Assembly: GCA_014380825.1 (NCBI GenBank) | Contig: JACMJD010000185.1 | Location: forward strand, 1-6,683 | Reading direction: 5' to 3' | DNA length: 6,683 nucleotides | From: Phycisphaerae bacterium | GTDB lineage: Bacteria > Planctomycetota > Phycisphaerae > Tepidisphaerales > Tepidisphaeraceae | Shown here: piece after piece, positions 1 to 6,125 of the stretch | How the letters are laid out: every line of letters starts with the position of its first letter | Numbering within the stretch: the stretch's first letter is position 1 | Made by a program: the position numbers and the translations under genes | Notes under the pieces: generated by a model | What the model saw: only the letters and a program-made list of their open reading frames with translations | What the model was told of the DNA's origin: nothing | The model's database searches: none

Positions 1-75
1 GGTCTTCGCGAATACGCTCAGACGCCGGCGTGTTAAGGTACTCCGAACACCCGGATGAGTTCGGGCGCGTCGAGC
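1..75. other. Left-edge stretch without a supported gene
   Basis: This is the region downstream of the oxidoreductase stop codon. All three plus frames are open from the left edge for some distance (stops at 34-36 and 56-58 in two of them), so the 3' end of a convergent plus-strand gene could lie here, but the few codons match nothing I recognise. The minus strand has no ATG here, and its only GTG is closed by a stop four codons later. A small inverted repeat, CCGAAC (43-48) with GTTCGG (59-64) around a 10-nt loop, could be a weak hairpin after the oxidoreductase gene, but no T-run follows on either strand. Confidence 0.35.
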
Positions 76-702
76 TCACCACCCAAACCGCTGCTCGCTC
101 CATGGGTCACCGTGCATGTGGTAGCCGTTCTGTTCCCAGAAGCCGGGCGCGTCCGATCCGCGCAGCTCGATGCCGCGGATCCATTTGGCGCTTTTCCAGA
201 GATACAGGCGCGGCACCAATCCGCGCAGCGGGTAACCGTGATCGGGTTCGAGATCTTTGCCTTCCCACTGGTACGCGAGGATGCAATCGTCCTGAATGAA
301 TTCCGCCAGCGGCACGTTCGTGGTGAATCCCGCTTCGCTATGACACATCACATATCTTGCAGCCGCTTGCGGTTTAGCGCGTTCAATTATTGTTTTGAGA
401 GGCACGCCCGTGAACGTGTTGTTCAACCTGCTCCAATGCGTCACGCAGTGCATGTCGCAAATCACATCCACCGCGGGCATCGCGCGGATTTCGTCGTACG
501 TCAGTTCGTATTCGTTGTCGGCCAGTCCGAAGATTCGCAATCGCCAATCAGGCGAATGCGGATCGACCTTCGGCACCTTGCCGTAATGCAGCACGGGCCA
601 CTTCGCGGTGAGGACCTGGCCGGGCGGGGTGCGGTCTGGTGCGCCGCCGCGCTGCGTGTCGGGGCTGATGATTTTCGGTCGCGTGGTTGCGGTTTCGCTC
701 AT
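76..702 (-). CDS. Sulfite-oxidase-like molybdopterin-dependent oxidoreductase (YuiH-like, cytosolic)
   Basis: The product (208 aa from this start) belongs to the sulfite oxidase-like fold that binds molybdenum cofactor. The substrate is unknown. The presumed Mo-ligating cysteine is Cys86 in DMHCVTHWS. The cofactor-domain hallmarks near the C-terminus are DHGYPLRGLVPRLY (about 154-167), KSAKWIRGIEL (170-180) and the terminal PGFWEQNGYHMHGDPW (186-201). The N-terminus (RPKIISPDTQRGGAPDRTPPGQ) matches short soluble family members of about 200 aa. I see no Tat or Sec signal, no heme domain and no dimerisation domain, so it is probably cytosolic and uses a separate electron partner. The ATG at 702 is preferred because GGAG sits 6 nt upstream. 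An in-frame ATG at 741 would add 13 residues but has no ribosome site. It lies 46 nt after the methyltransferase stop and is probably the last gene of that operon. The family call is firm; the reaction is not known. Confidence 0.9.
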   Translation of the reverse strand: MSETATTRPKIISPDTQRGGAPDRTPPGQVLTAKWPVLHYGKVPKVDPHSPDWRLRIFGLADNEYELTYDEIRAMPAVDVICDMHCVTHWSRLNNTFTGVPLKTIIERAKPQAAARYVMCHSEAGFTTNVPLAEFIQDDCILAYQWEGKDLEPDHGYPLRGLVPRLYLWKSAKWIRGIELRGSDAPGFWEQNGYHMHGDPWSEQRFGW

Positions 703-708
703 TGATAT

Positions 709-712
709 CTCC
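709..712 (-). promoter_or_regulatory. Ribosome binding site deciding the oxidoreductase start
   Basis: On the minus strand GGAG precedes the ATG at 702 by 6 nt (ATATCA). The upstream ATG at 741 has only an AC-rich stretch before it. This favours the shorter, 208-residue protein. Confidence 0.6.
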
Positions 713-748
713 GAAGCTGGAATTGCGCTCGTCGATTCCATGCCCGTG

Positions 749-1678
749 CTATTGCTGCGGCGGGACCACGCGCACTTGAACGCCGCGCTGCTTCAGATCC
801 GCAAGCGTCAGCGCCTGCACGTCATTCATCATCCTTTCCATGTATCGAAGCGGAGCGGTAAACGGCTCGCCCGGGAGCGATTGATGCACCGTTTCGCCGA
901 TCACGTGCTTTCGCTGGTCCAGCAGTGTCTGCAGGCGTTGCACGTTATCGATCATGGTAAGCGCCAAACGCGATGTCTCCACGACATCGCCCACGTGCTT
1001 GAAATATGTCCGCACCGCATCGGGCTCTCGCCGGGCGGTCTCGAGAAATTTCAACACCGCAGGCGGCGCTTCAGCTCCGACCGCAAGCACACCAAGGCCA
1101 GCGGAATGATGAAACTCAAAATTCGGATACTTCGCTGACACTTCTTCCCACAATTTCCACACGCCGAAATCCTTGTGGCGCATCTGCGTGTCGTGAAACA
1201 GCACCACGCCTCGCGCGCTCAGTTTGGGCAACCAGTTTTCGTAGTCTCCCTTTACTGCGTCGTACGTATGAAACCCGTCGATGTGCAACAGATCGATCGA
1301 GCCTTCCTTAAACTGCGGCGCTGCCGAATCAAAGGTCATTTGCAGGAGATTGGAGAAGCTGGAATATTGAACATCGTGGTGATCGCGCAGTTCTTTCAGC
1401 ACATCGGGCCCGTACATGCCATTGTGCGGATCACCTTCCCAGTTATCGATTGCAGTACACCGCGTGGGCAGTTTGAGTATTTCGACCGCCTGGCACATCG
1501 CGCAATACGAATCGCCACTGAGCGTGCCCAGCTCGACGATGCGGTCGGGCCGGCACATGTCCACCAGCGCCATCGCGAACGGCGTGTGCGCCACCCACCC
1601 CGAACCTCGCGTCAACCGCTTGGGCCAAGACATCGCCAGCGGGTAGTCCATTGGATTGAATCGCTCGTTGCTGCTCAT
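749..1678 (-). CDS. Class I SAM-dependent methyltransferase, Methyltransf_24 type
   Basis: The 309-aa protein has a Rossmann-type methyltransferase core. SAM motif I is VELGTLSGDSY (48-58), the acidic end of strand 2 is in CTAIDNWEGD (74-83, Asp77), and the family-typical IDLLHIDGFHTYDAVKGD (128-145) is followed by GVVLFHDT (157-164). The HIDG.H.Y and LFHD motifs are what point to the Methyltransf_24 group, often found with sugar- or surface-polymer genes, although none are seen here. After about residue 200 there is a helical, charged tail of about 100 residues without a recognised domain (for example VLKFLETARREPDAV and MIDNVQRLQTLLDQRKHV). The ATG at 1678 is 6 nt after the helicase stop, and its likely ribosome site GGTGAG (1684-1689) overlaps that stop, so translation is probably coupled. 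The substrate cannot be read from the sequence. Confidence 0.85.
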   Translation of the reverse strand: MSSNERFNPMDYPLAMSWPKRLTRGSGWVAHTPFAMALVDMCRPDRIVELGTLSGDSYCAMCQAVEILKLPTRCTAIDNWEGDPHNGMYGPDVLKELRDHHDVQYSSFSNLLQMTFDSAAPQFKEGSIDLLHIDGFHTYDAVKGDYENWLPKLSARGVVLFHDTQMRHKDFGVWKLWEEVSAKYPNFEFHHSAGLGVLAVGAEAPPAVLKFLETARREPDAVRTYFKHVGDVVETSRLALTMIDNVQRLQTLLDQRKHVIGETVHQSLPGEPFTAPLRYMERMMNDVQALTLADLKQRGVQVRVVPPQQ

Positions 1679-1683
1679 GACTG

Positions 1684-1689
1684 CTCACC
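1684..1689 (-). promoter_or_regulatory. Ribosome binding site overlapping the helicase stop
   Basis: GGTGAG on the minus strand lies 5 nt before the methyltransferase ATG and contains the TGA stop of the helicase gene (1685-1687). A ribosome finishing the helicase would sit on this site, which is the usual layout for translational coupling. Confidence 0.5.
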
Positions 1690-3880
1690 CTGCTAATTCC
1701 AGTCGCGCGTACTGCAAGATCAATGTCTTTCGACCCGCTTGATTGAAATCGATCACCGCTCGCGTGTGCTGGCCCATGTCGGAGATGTCGACGATGCGAC
1801 CGAGCCCGAACGTGGGATGCCGCACCAATTGTCCGCGCCCGAATTGACGAGTCAGACGTTCCTGCTCCGTCTGCGCGCGTTCGCGATGTTCGCTGGTCTG
1901 ATCGAACGCCCCGCTGACTCCGGTGCGATCGATGATCTCCATCGCCTCACGCGGCATCTCGTTCAAAAACGGGCTCGTCACCGTTCGCTCGCGCAACCCG
2001 CGCAGCGTGCGATAAGCGGCCTTGGTCATCAGCAATCGCTGCTGCGCCCGCGTAATGCCGACGAACGCCAGCCGACGTTCTTCTTCCAGCTCATGCAGAT
2101 TTCCCCGCGCCCGTGAGTGCGGCAGACAGCCTTCTTCAAGCCCGATCATCGCGACAACCGGAAATTCCAATCCCTTGGCCGCGTGCAGCGTCATCAACGT
2201 GACGGCGCCGCCGCTGCCTTTCATGTGGTCGACATCGCTCACCAGGCTGACCTGCGCCAGATAATCCGTCAGCGAACCTTCCGGGTTTGATGCATCGTAT
2301 TCCGCCGCCGACGTGATCAATTCGTTCACGTTCGCCAGGTGATCTTCGCCCGTCTCGTCGCCGCCGGCTTTCTTTAGGGCGGGCTCGATGCCCGAGCGGC
2401 GGACGACATCGTCCATGATGACGCGCACCGGGGCGACCAGTGATCGCCAATCTTCAATGAGCGTCACGAACGCTTTGATCGAGTTGACCGCCCGCGCGCT
2501 CAGGCCGGCCACCTGCGACGCCCGCTGCATCACGCTCCAAAGGTTCAGCGAATGCGCGACGCCCCACGCCTGCATCAGCTTCACGCTGCTGTCGCCGATC
2601 CCGCGCGGAGGGACATTCACGATGCGCGCCAGGCTGATCTCATCATCCGGGTTCGCGATCACGCGAAGATACGCCAGCACATCCTTGATCTCTTTGCGGT
2701 TGTAGAACGCCACGCCCCGCGCGATCTGATACGGCACACCCGCCCGACGCAGCGCATCTTCCATCACGCGCGACAGCGCATTGATGCGATAGAACACACC
2801 CATCTGGTTCCACTGATATCCGTGCTTCTCGTTCATCTCGCGCAGCTCGCGCATCACGACATCCGCTTCGTCGTATTCATCCTGAGCGAGCACAAGCTTC
2901 GCTTTTTCACCGGCATCGTTCTCGGTCCAAAGCGTCTTGTCTTTCCGCTGCGTGTTGTGACGGATCAACTCGCTGGCGATCGCGAGGATCGTTTTCGTCG
3001 ATCGATAATTCTGCTCGAGCTTGACGACCTTGGCGTCGGGGTAATCTTTCTCGAACTCGAGGATGTTCTTTATATCTGCGCCTCTCCATGCGTAAATCGA
3101 TTGGTCTGGATCGCCCACCACGCAGATGTTGCGATGCTTCAGCGCCAGTGCGTGGGCCATCACGTATTGGGCGTGGTTCGTGTCCTGGTATTCGTCGATC
3201 AGGATGTACTGAAACCGCTCCTGAAGCTCAGCCAGGATCTGCGGATGAGCGCGGAACGCGTGCGTGGTTCGCAACAGCAAATCATCAAAATCCAACGCGT
3301 TGTTCTGGGTCAGGAGCTGTTGATATTTCGCGTAGACCTTGGCGATGATTCGCGTGTAAAAATCACCGCCCTGCGAGGCGTACGCCTCGGACGTGATGAG
3401 CTGATTCTTCGCGTTGCTGATCGTGCCGTGCACCGTGCCGGGGGAGAAATTCGTGCTGGAGATTTCCAGCGACTTGAGCGCGTCTTTGATCACGCGCGTC
3501 TGATCAGCAGAATCGTAGATGCTGAAATTTGCGGGCAGCCCGATCTGCGTGGCGTAGTGTCGGAGGATGCGCAGGCTCAACGAGTGAAACGTACAGATAA
3601 TGGGCCAAGGCTGATCGAGCCTTCCCCAATCGCGGAACGGCGCATTCGACAGCGCGCCGATGCGCTGCTTCATTTCGCCGGCCGCTTTGTTGGTGAACGT
3701 GATCGCGAGGATCGAAGTCGGCGGAATGCCCTGCTGGATCAAGTACGCCACGCGCCGCGTAATGACGCGCGTCTTACCGGATCCCGCGCCCGCCACGATC
3801 AGCAATGGCCCGTCCACATGCGCGACCGCCTCGCGCTGGGCGTCGGTTAGGTCTTCCAGGAGCGTGTCGGTGGACTGCAC
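1685..3880 (-). CDS. pcrA: UvrD/PcrA-family superfamily 1A ATP-dependent DNA helicase
   Basis: This is a 3'-5' DNA helicase of the type used in nucleotide excision repair, mismatch repair, and removal of recombinase or stalled RNA polymerase. All SF1A motifs are intact in the 731 residues: Q motif LTDAQREAV (11-19), Walker A GAGSGKT (31-37), motif Ia LAITFTNKAAGEM (58-70), Walker B DEYQDT (229-234), motif III GDPDQSIYAWRGA (256-268), NYRST (291-295), motif V TLMTLHAAKGLEFP (561-574) and motif VI ERRLAFVGITRAQ (601-613). The end, GQLVRHPTFGLGRIVDI to LQYARLELA (683-730), is the Tudor-like C-terminal domain that in PcrA/UvrD contacts RNA polymerase. The length is normal for the family. The start is GTG at 3880: the in-frame stop TAA at 3890-3892 leaves no upstream alternative. 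The ribosome site is weak (AAGG, very close). The gene probably heads a three-gene operon. UvrD and PcrA cannot be separated from sequence alone; Rep is less likely given the Tudor tail. Confidence 0.96.
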   Translation of the reverse strand: MQSTDTLLEDLTDAQREAVAHVDGPLLIVAGAGSGKTRVITRRVAYLIQQGIPPTSILAITFTNKAAGEMKQRIGALSNAPFRDWGRLDQPWPIICTFHSLSLRILRHYATQIGLPANFSIYDSADQTRVIKDALKSLEISSTNFSPGTVHGTISNAKNQLITSEAYASQGGDFYTRIIAKVYAKYQQLLTQNNALDFDDLLLRTTHAFRAHPQILAELQERFQYILIDEYQDTNHAQYVMAHALALKHRNICVVGDPDQSIYAWRGADIKNILEFEKDYPDAKVVKLEQNYRSTKTILAIASELIRHNTQRKDKTLWTENDAGEKAKLVLAQDEYDEADVVMRELREMNEKHGYQWNQMGVFYRINALSRVMEDALRRAGVPYQIARGVAFYNRKEIKDVLAYLRVIANPDDEISLARIVNVPPRGIGDSSVKLMQAWGVAHSLNLWSVMQRASQVAGLSARAVNSIKAFVTLIEDWRSLVAPVRVIMDDVVRRSGIEPALKKAGGDETGEDHLANVNELITSAAEYDASNPEGSLTDYLAQVSLVSDVDHMKGSGGAVTLMTLHAAKGLEFPVVAMIGLEEGCLPHSRARGNLHELEEERRLAFVGITRAQQRLLMTKAAYRTLRGLRERTVTSPFLNEMPREAMEIIDRTGVSGAFDQTSEHRERAQTEQERLTRQFGRGQLVRHPTFGLGRIVDISDMGQHTRAVIDFNQAGRKTLILQYARLELAG

Positions 3881-3893
3881 GCCTTGAGTTTAG

Positions 3894-3964
3894 AGTTGCT
3901 GGTTGCTAGTTGCTAGTTGCTCGTCGAGCATTCGCTAGCAACTAGCAACTGATCGCTAGCAACT
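3894..3964. repeat. GTTGCTA tandem/inverted repeat forming a long hairpin
   Basis: The left arm has four tandem 7-bp units, GTTGCTG, GTTGCTA, GTTGCTA and GTTGCTC (3895-3922). The right arm has the inverse unit TAGCAAC at 3936, 3943 and 3957, with a diverged unit TGATCGC filling the in-phase slot at 3950. The two arms make a perfect 15-bp stem (3902-3916 with 3935-3949) around an 18-nt spacer that itself contains GCTCG-T-CGAGC (3919-3929). A further 7-bp stem pairs 3894-3900 with 3958-3964. Five CTAG tetramers fall in these 71 bp, although CTAG is scarce elsewhere in the window. It lies between DUF488 and the helicase gene and could act as a terminator-like or mRNA-stabilising hairpin, but there is no T-run. 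It resembles dispersed intergenic repeats I associate with planctomycete genomes (inference). Confidence 0.85.
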
Positions 3965-4340
3965 ACTCGGGCTTCACATACGCCTGCAGCTCGGTGAGAA
4001 ACTCATACAGCGCCGTGGCTGTGTTGTGGCTTGGGTCGTCGCCTTGATGCAGGAGCGTAAAATCTTCTTTCAAGCCGACAGTCGCCAGCGCCTGAAGCGC
4101 TTGACGATACGGGCCGGTGCTGAGGTGCTCGTGGTAGCGAGCGCGAAATTCCTCATACCGTTCCGGCTGGCTGTCGTACCAGTTCCACACCTTCATCGGC
4201 GGGCCGAGGTGTGAAAGAATGTGATGGATGGAGCACATCTCCTGAAGATCTTTGGTTACACCGATCGGTTCCACCCAGATACGATCGCGATCCTCAGACT
4301 CGACAGCGTCGAGAAAATGCTTGATGCGGATCATTGGCAT
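3963..4340 (-). CDS. DUF488 family protein
   Basis: The protein of about 125 aa is a DUF488 member, a small cytosolic family of unknown biochemical function. Matching segments are the N-terminal MIRIKHF, the DRDRIWVEPIGVTKDL stretch (the family's RVLVDRLWPRG-like region, here altered), a central Trp-rich segment with RYEEFRARYHEHL, and the C-terminal FTLLHQGDDPSHNTATALYEFL, equivalent to the family's TLLY..RD..HN.A..L..FL. The usual LWPRG has become VEPIG, so this copy is divergent. The reading frame is open to an ATG at 4385, but a strong GGAGG at 4345-4349 places the start at 4340 (4 nt spacing) or 4334 (10 nt); family proteins usually begin at or near the latter. The TAG stop (3963-3965) overlaps the end of the hairpin repeat. 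I see no functional link to its neighbours. Confidence 0.75.
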   Translation of the reverse strand: MPMIRIKHFLDAVESEDRDRIWVEPIGVTKDLQEMCSIHHILSHLGPPMKVWNWYDSQPERYEEFRARYHEHLSTGPYRQALQALATVGLKEDFTLLHQGDDPSHNTATALYEFLTELQAYVKPE

Positions 4341-4591
4341 CGAGCCTCCACCCGGTGAGCGGTTCGCGTCGACTGGCTTCTTCACGGCCGGCTGTCACAA
4401 TCAAATCCGACCGACCAGTGCACACGTCCGTTACGTCCCGGTTACTCGTTACTAATAAGACGATTAAAAGATTGTGAAGTTGAACACGATCTTCGGATTT
4501 TTCATCGGCCGTCTGAGAGCCCAAAATCATCAAACAATCGCGCCTATTATTGGGACGATAGAATTGCTTGCGGGGTGGACGAACCGCGGAA
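4341..4591. other. Intergenic gap between modB and DUF488
   Basis: No gene is supported in this stretch. The part at 4441-4480 is clearly AT-richer than its surroundings and is the likely promoter region for the minus-strand DUF488 gene. Minus-strand TTCACA (about 4473-4478) followed by TATTAG-like sequence is a poor match to -35/-10 boxes, so I do not place a promoter. Just beyond the modB stop, CAAACAAT (4531-4538) can pair with ATTGCTTG (4563-4570) with one G-U pair, and a smaller stem CTAT/ATAG (4544-4547, 4558-4561) fits inside. On the minus strand this is followed by a short TTTT, so it is a weak candidate for the modB terminator. Confidence 0.4.
4345..4349 (-). promoter_or_regulatory. 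Strong ribosome binding site setting the DUF488 start
   Basis: GGAGG on the minus strand lies 4 nt before an ATG at 4340 and 10 nt before a second ATG at 4334. It lies inside the frame that would be coding if the ATG at 4385 were used, which argues against that longer start. Confidence 0.65.
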
Positions 4592-5257
4592 TCACCTGCT
4601 GCGCGTGCTGCCCGGCCAGCGGTTGTAAACAATCATCACAGCGAACGAAACGGCGCTCAGAAGCACGACCGCGGGCGCGGCGCGTAATCGCTCTCCGGAG
4701 AGGAAGTCCTGATAAATTGAGATGGGCAACGTCTGCCGGTCTTGCAGGCTGCCGAAGACCATGATCGTCGCGCCGAATTCACCCAGCGCCCGCGCGAATG
4801 CCAGCAGCAAACCGCTTGCGATGCCCCGTCGCGCCAGCGGCAGATTCACGTGCCAGAACGTCTGCAATCGACCGGCCCCGAACAGCCGGGCGATTTCTTC
4901 ATATTCCGGTTCCACCGCGGCAAACGCCGCGCGTGCAGGAAGCAGCAGCAACGGCAGCGAGACGACCACCGCCGCCAGGATCGCGCCGGGCAGGCTGAAC
5001 AGCAGCCGATAACCGAAGCTGCGATCGAGGAGCTCGCCGATCGGACTTTGAACGCCCAGCGAGAGGATGATCAGATATCCCACGACGGTGGGCGGCAGGA
5101 CGAGCGGGACGGTGAGCAACGTTTCGATCACGCTCCGACCAAAGAACTTTCGCCGCGCGAGCAGATAAGCTAGCGGCACCCCGATCAGCGCAACGATCAC
5201 CGTCGCGGACAGCGCGATCCGTAGCGACAGCGATATGGCGGAGAGGAGATCGGACAT
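4592..5257 (-). CDS. modB: Molybdate ABC transporter permease ModB
   Basis: This is the inner-membrane channel subunit that passes molybdate (or tungstate) from ModA to the cytosol and couples to the ModC ATPase. The 221 residues carry hydrophobic segments at about 8-33, 46-67, 85-108, 144-158 and 193-211. The cytoplasmic coupling (EAA) loop is EYEEIARLFGAGRLQTFWHVNLPLA (read across 118-142; key residues E120, G127 and P140), and it is followed by the ModB/CysT-like ARALGEFGATIMVFG. The start at 5257 gives MSDLL.., as normal for ModB. The frame stays open to an ATG at 5398, but that extension would be encoded by the GC-rich repeat and would overlap modA, so I reject it. No clear ribosome site precedes 5257. 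The gene follows modA by 106 nt. No modC follows; the next gene is DUF488. Confidence 0.92.
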   Translation of the reverse strand: MSDLLSAISLSLRIALSATVIVALIGVPLAYLLARRKFFGRSVIETLLTVPLVLPPTVVGYLIILSLGVQSPIGELLDRSFGYRLLFSLPGAILAAVVVSLPLLLLPARAAFAAVEPEYEEIARLFGAGRLQTFWHVNLPLARRGIASGLLLAFARALGEFGATIMVFGSLQDRQTLPISIYQDFLSGERLRAAPAVVLLSAVSFAVMIVYNRWPGSTRSR

Positions 5258-5287
5258 TCTTGGGGGTGTGCGGTTAGAGCAATCGTG

Positions 5288-5355
5288 GCCCGCCGCGGCG
5301 GGCGCGTGCGGCTCGACCCGCAAACGCACGGGCGAGACGCTCATGCCACGGGCAC
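5288..5355. repeat. GC-rich palindromic repeat between modA and modB
   Basis: It contains a perfect 16-bp palindrome GCCCGCCGCGGCGGGC (5288-5303), a 6-bp inverted repeat CGTGCG/CGCACG (5305-5310, 5325-5330), and a hairpin pairing GCACGGGCG (5326-5334) with CGCTCATGC (5338-5346) over an AGA loop, with one mismatch and one G-U pair. CACGGGC occurs twice, 20 bp apart (5327 and 5347). The right hairpin arm looks like a decayed CGCCCGTGC (two transitions). In translation this kind of element gives HGRDAHAT-like peptides, which I recall as a signature of spurious proteins from repeats in planctomycete genomes. It is probably non-coding and may act as a hairpin that tunes modA versus modB mRNA levels; that role is inference. 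Confidence 0.75.
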
Positions 5356-5363
5356 TGCTTGCA

Positions 5364-6125
5364 TCACTTCGTCGGCTGCGTCGTGGGCGGAAATCCATTC
5401 CCCTCGAAAATTTTCTGCGCGCGCTCGCTTTGCAGGAATTTCAGGAACTCCCCCGCCGCTGTCGCGTTCGCCCCGTTCTTGATCACCACTGCGGGATACA
5501 CGATCGGGTCATGCAGCGATTCATCGGCCGTCGCCACGACTTTTACCTTGGTGTTGGCCAGCGCATCGGTTTGATAAACGATCCCCGCCGACACTTCGCC
5601 GCGCTCGACGTAGTCGAGCACCTGTCGCACATTCATTGCATAGATCAGCCGCTGCTTGTTCATCTGCTTCAATCGCGAGATCACCTGCGACGCGTATTTC
5701 CCCGCCGGCACCGTCTTCGGGTTCCCGATCGCGATCCTGGTGACTTTCGATCCATCCTGAAGCTCGTCAAAGCCGGCCGGTGGATTTTTTGCAAGTGCGG
5801 GAACGATCAGCACCAGCCGATTTCGCGCGACGATCACGTGCGATGACGGCTCCACCACTTTCGCCTTGGCGAGCTGATCGATCTGATCTTGCGCAGCCGA
5901 GATAAACAGATCGATAGGCGCACCTTGCTCGATCTGCGTCGCCAGCTCACCCGATCCGCCGAAGGAGAATCGGATGTGCGTCTTGGAATCTTTTTCGAAC
6001 TCGGCCGCGCACTGCGTGAGCGATTCCTTCAGGCTGATGGCAGCGGCGACGGTTACTTCCTGCGCCCGGGCCACGCCGCTGGCTTGCAGCAACAGCGCGA
6101 TTGCGATGACAATTGCTCGTCTCAT
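5364..6125 (-). CDS. modA: Molybdate ABC transporter periplasmic binding protein ModA
   Basis: The 253-aa protein captures molybdate in the periplasm and delivers it to ModB. A Sec signal peptide is clear: MRRAIVIAIALLLQASGVARA, with cleavage likely after ARA or ARAQ. By comparison with E. coli ModA, the oxyanion-binding residues are present: Ser31 in AAAISLKES, Ser58 in FGGSGELATQIEQGAPIDLFIS, Ala141 in GNPKTVPAGKYA, Val166 in NVRQVLDYVERG and Tyr184 in GIVYQTDA. The length is normal. No lipobox is visible, so it should be a soluble periplasmic protein. The start ATG at 6125 has no strong ribosome site. It is the first gene of a modAB pair, and its 5' end is only 25 bp from a divergent methyltransferase gene, so its promoter must overlap that gene. 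Specificity for tungstate instead of molybdate cannot be excluded. Confidence 0.95.
   Translation of the reverse strand: MRRAIVIAIALLLQASGVARAQEVTVAAAISLKESLTQCAAEFEKDSKTHIRFSFGGSGELATQIEQGAPIDLFISAAQDQIDQLAKAKVVEPSSHVIVARNRLVLIVPALAKNPPAGFDELQDGSKVTRIAIGNPKTVPAGKYASQVISRLKQMNKQRLIYAMNVRQVLDYVERGEVSAGIVYQTDALANTKVKVVATADESLHDPIVYPAVVIKNGANATAAGEFLKFLQSERAQKIFEGNGFPPTTQPTK

Noticed and set aside
43..64. CCGAAC/GTTCGG hairpin as a rho-independent terminator after the oxidoreductase
   Set aside because: The stem is only 6 bp with a 10-nt loop, and no T-run follows on either strand.
703..741. Extended N-terminus of the oxidoreductase from ATG 741
   Set aside because: It has no ribosome site, whereas ATG 702 has GGAG at 6 nt; short family members begin near the ISPDT segment, in line with the later start.
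2552..3850. Long open frame (432 codons) on the plus strand antisense to the helicase
   Set aside because: It lies wholly opposite a helicase with all motifs intact. The translation is rich in Arg, His and Val with no domain, as expected from a GC-rich antisense shadow.
3894..3964. CRISPR array
   Set aside because: The 7-bp units are directly adjacent with no spacers, and the element is an inverted repeat; no cas genes are nearby.
4395..4500. TCACAAT/ATTGTGA and AAATCCGA/TCGGATTT inverted pairs in the modB-DUF488 gap
   Set aside because: The arms are not nested, are about 70-80 bp apart, and are short enough to occur by chance; they do not form one simple hairpin.
4294..4632. Minus-strand frame spanning the end of modB and the start of DUF488
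   Set aside because: It overlaps two supported genes in another frame and has low-complexity Arg/Ala-rich content without a domain.
4474..4764. Plus-strand frame beginning at GTG 4474, running from the gap into modB
   Set aside because: It has no ribosome site, more than half overlaps modB antisense, and the peptide resembles nothing known.
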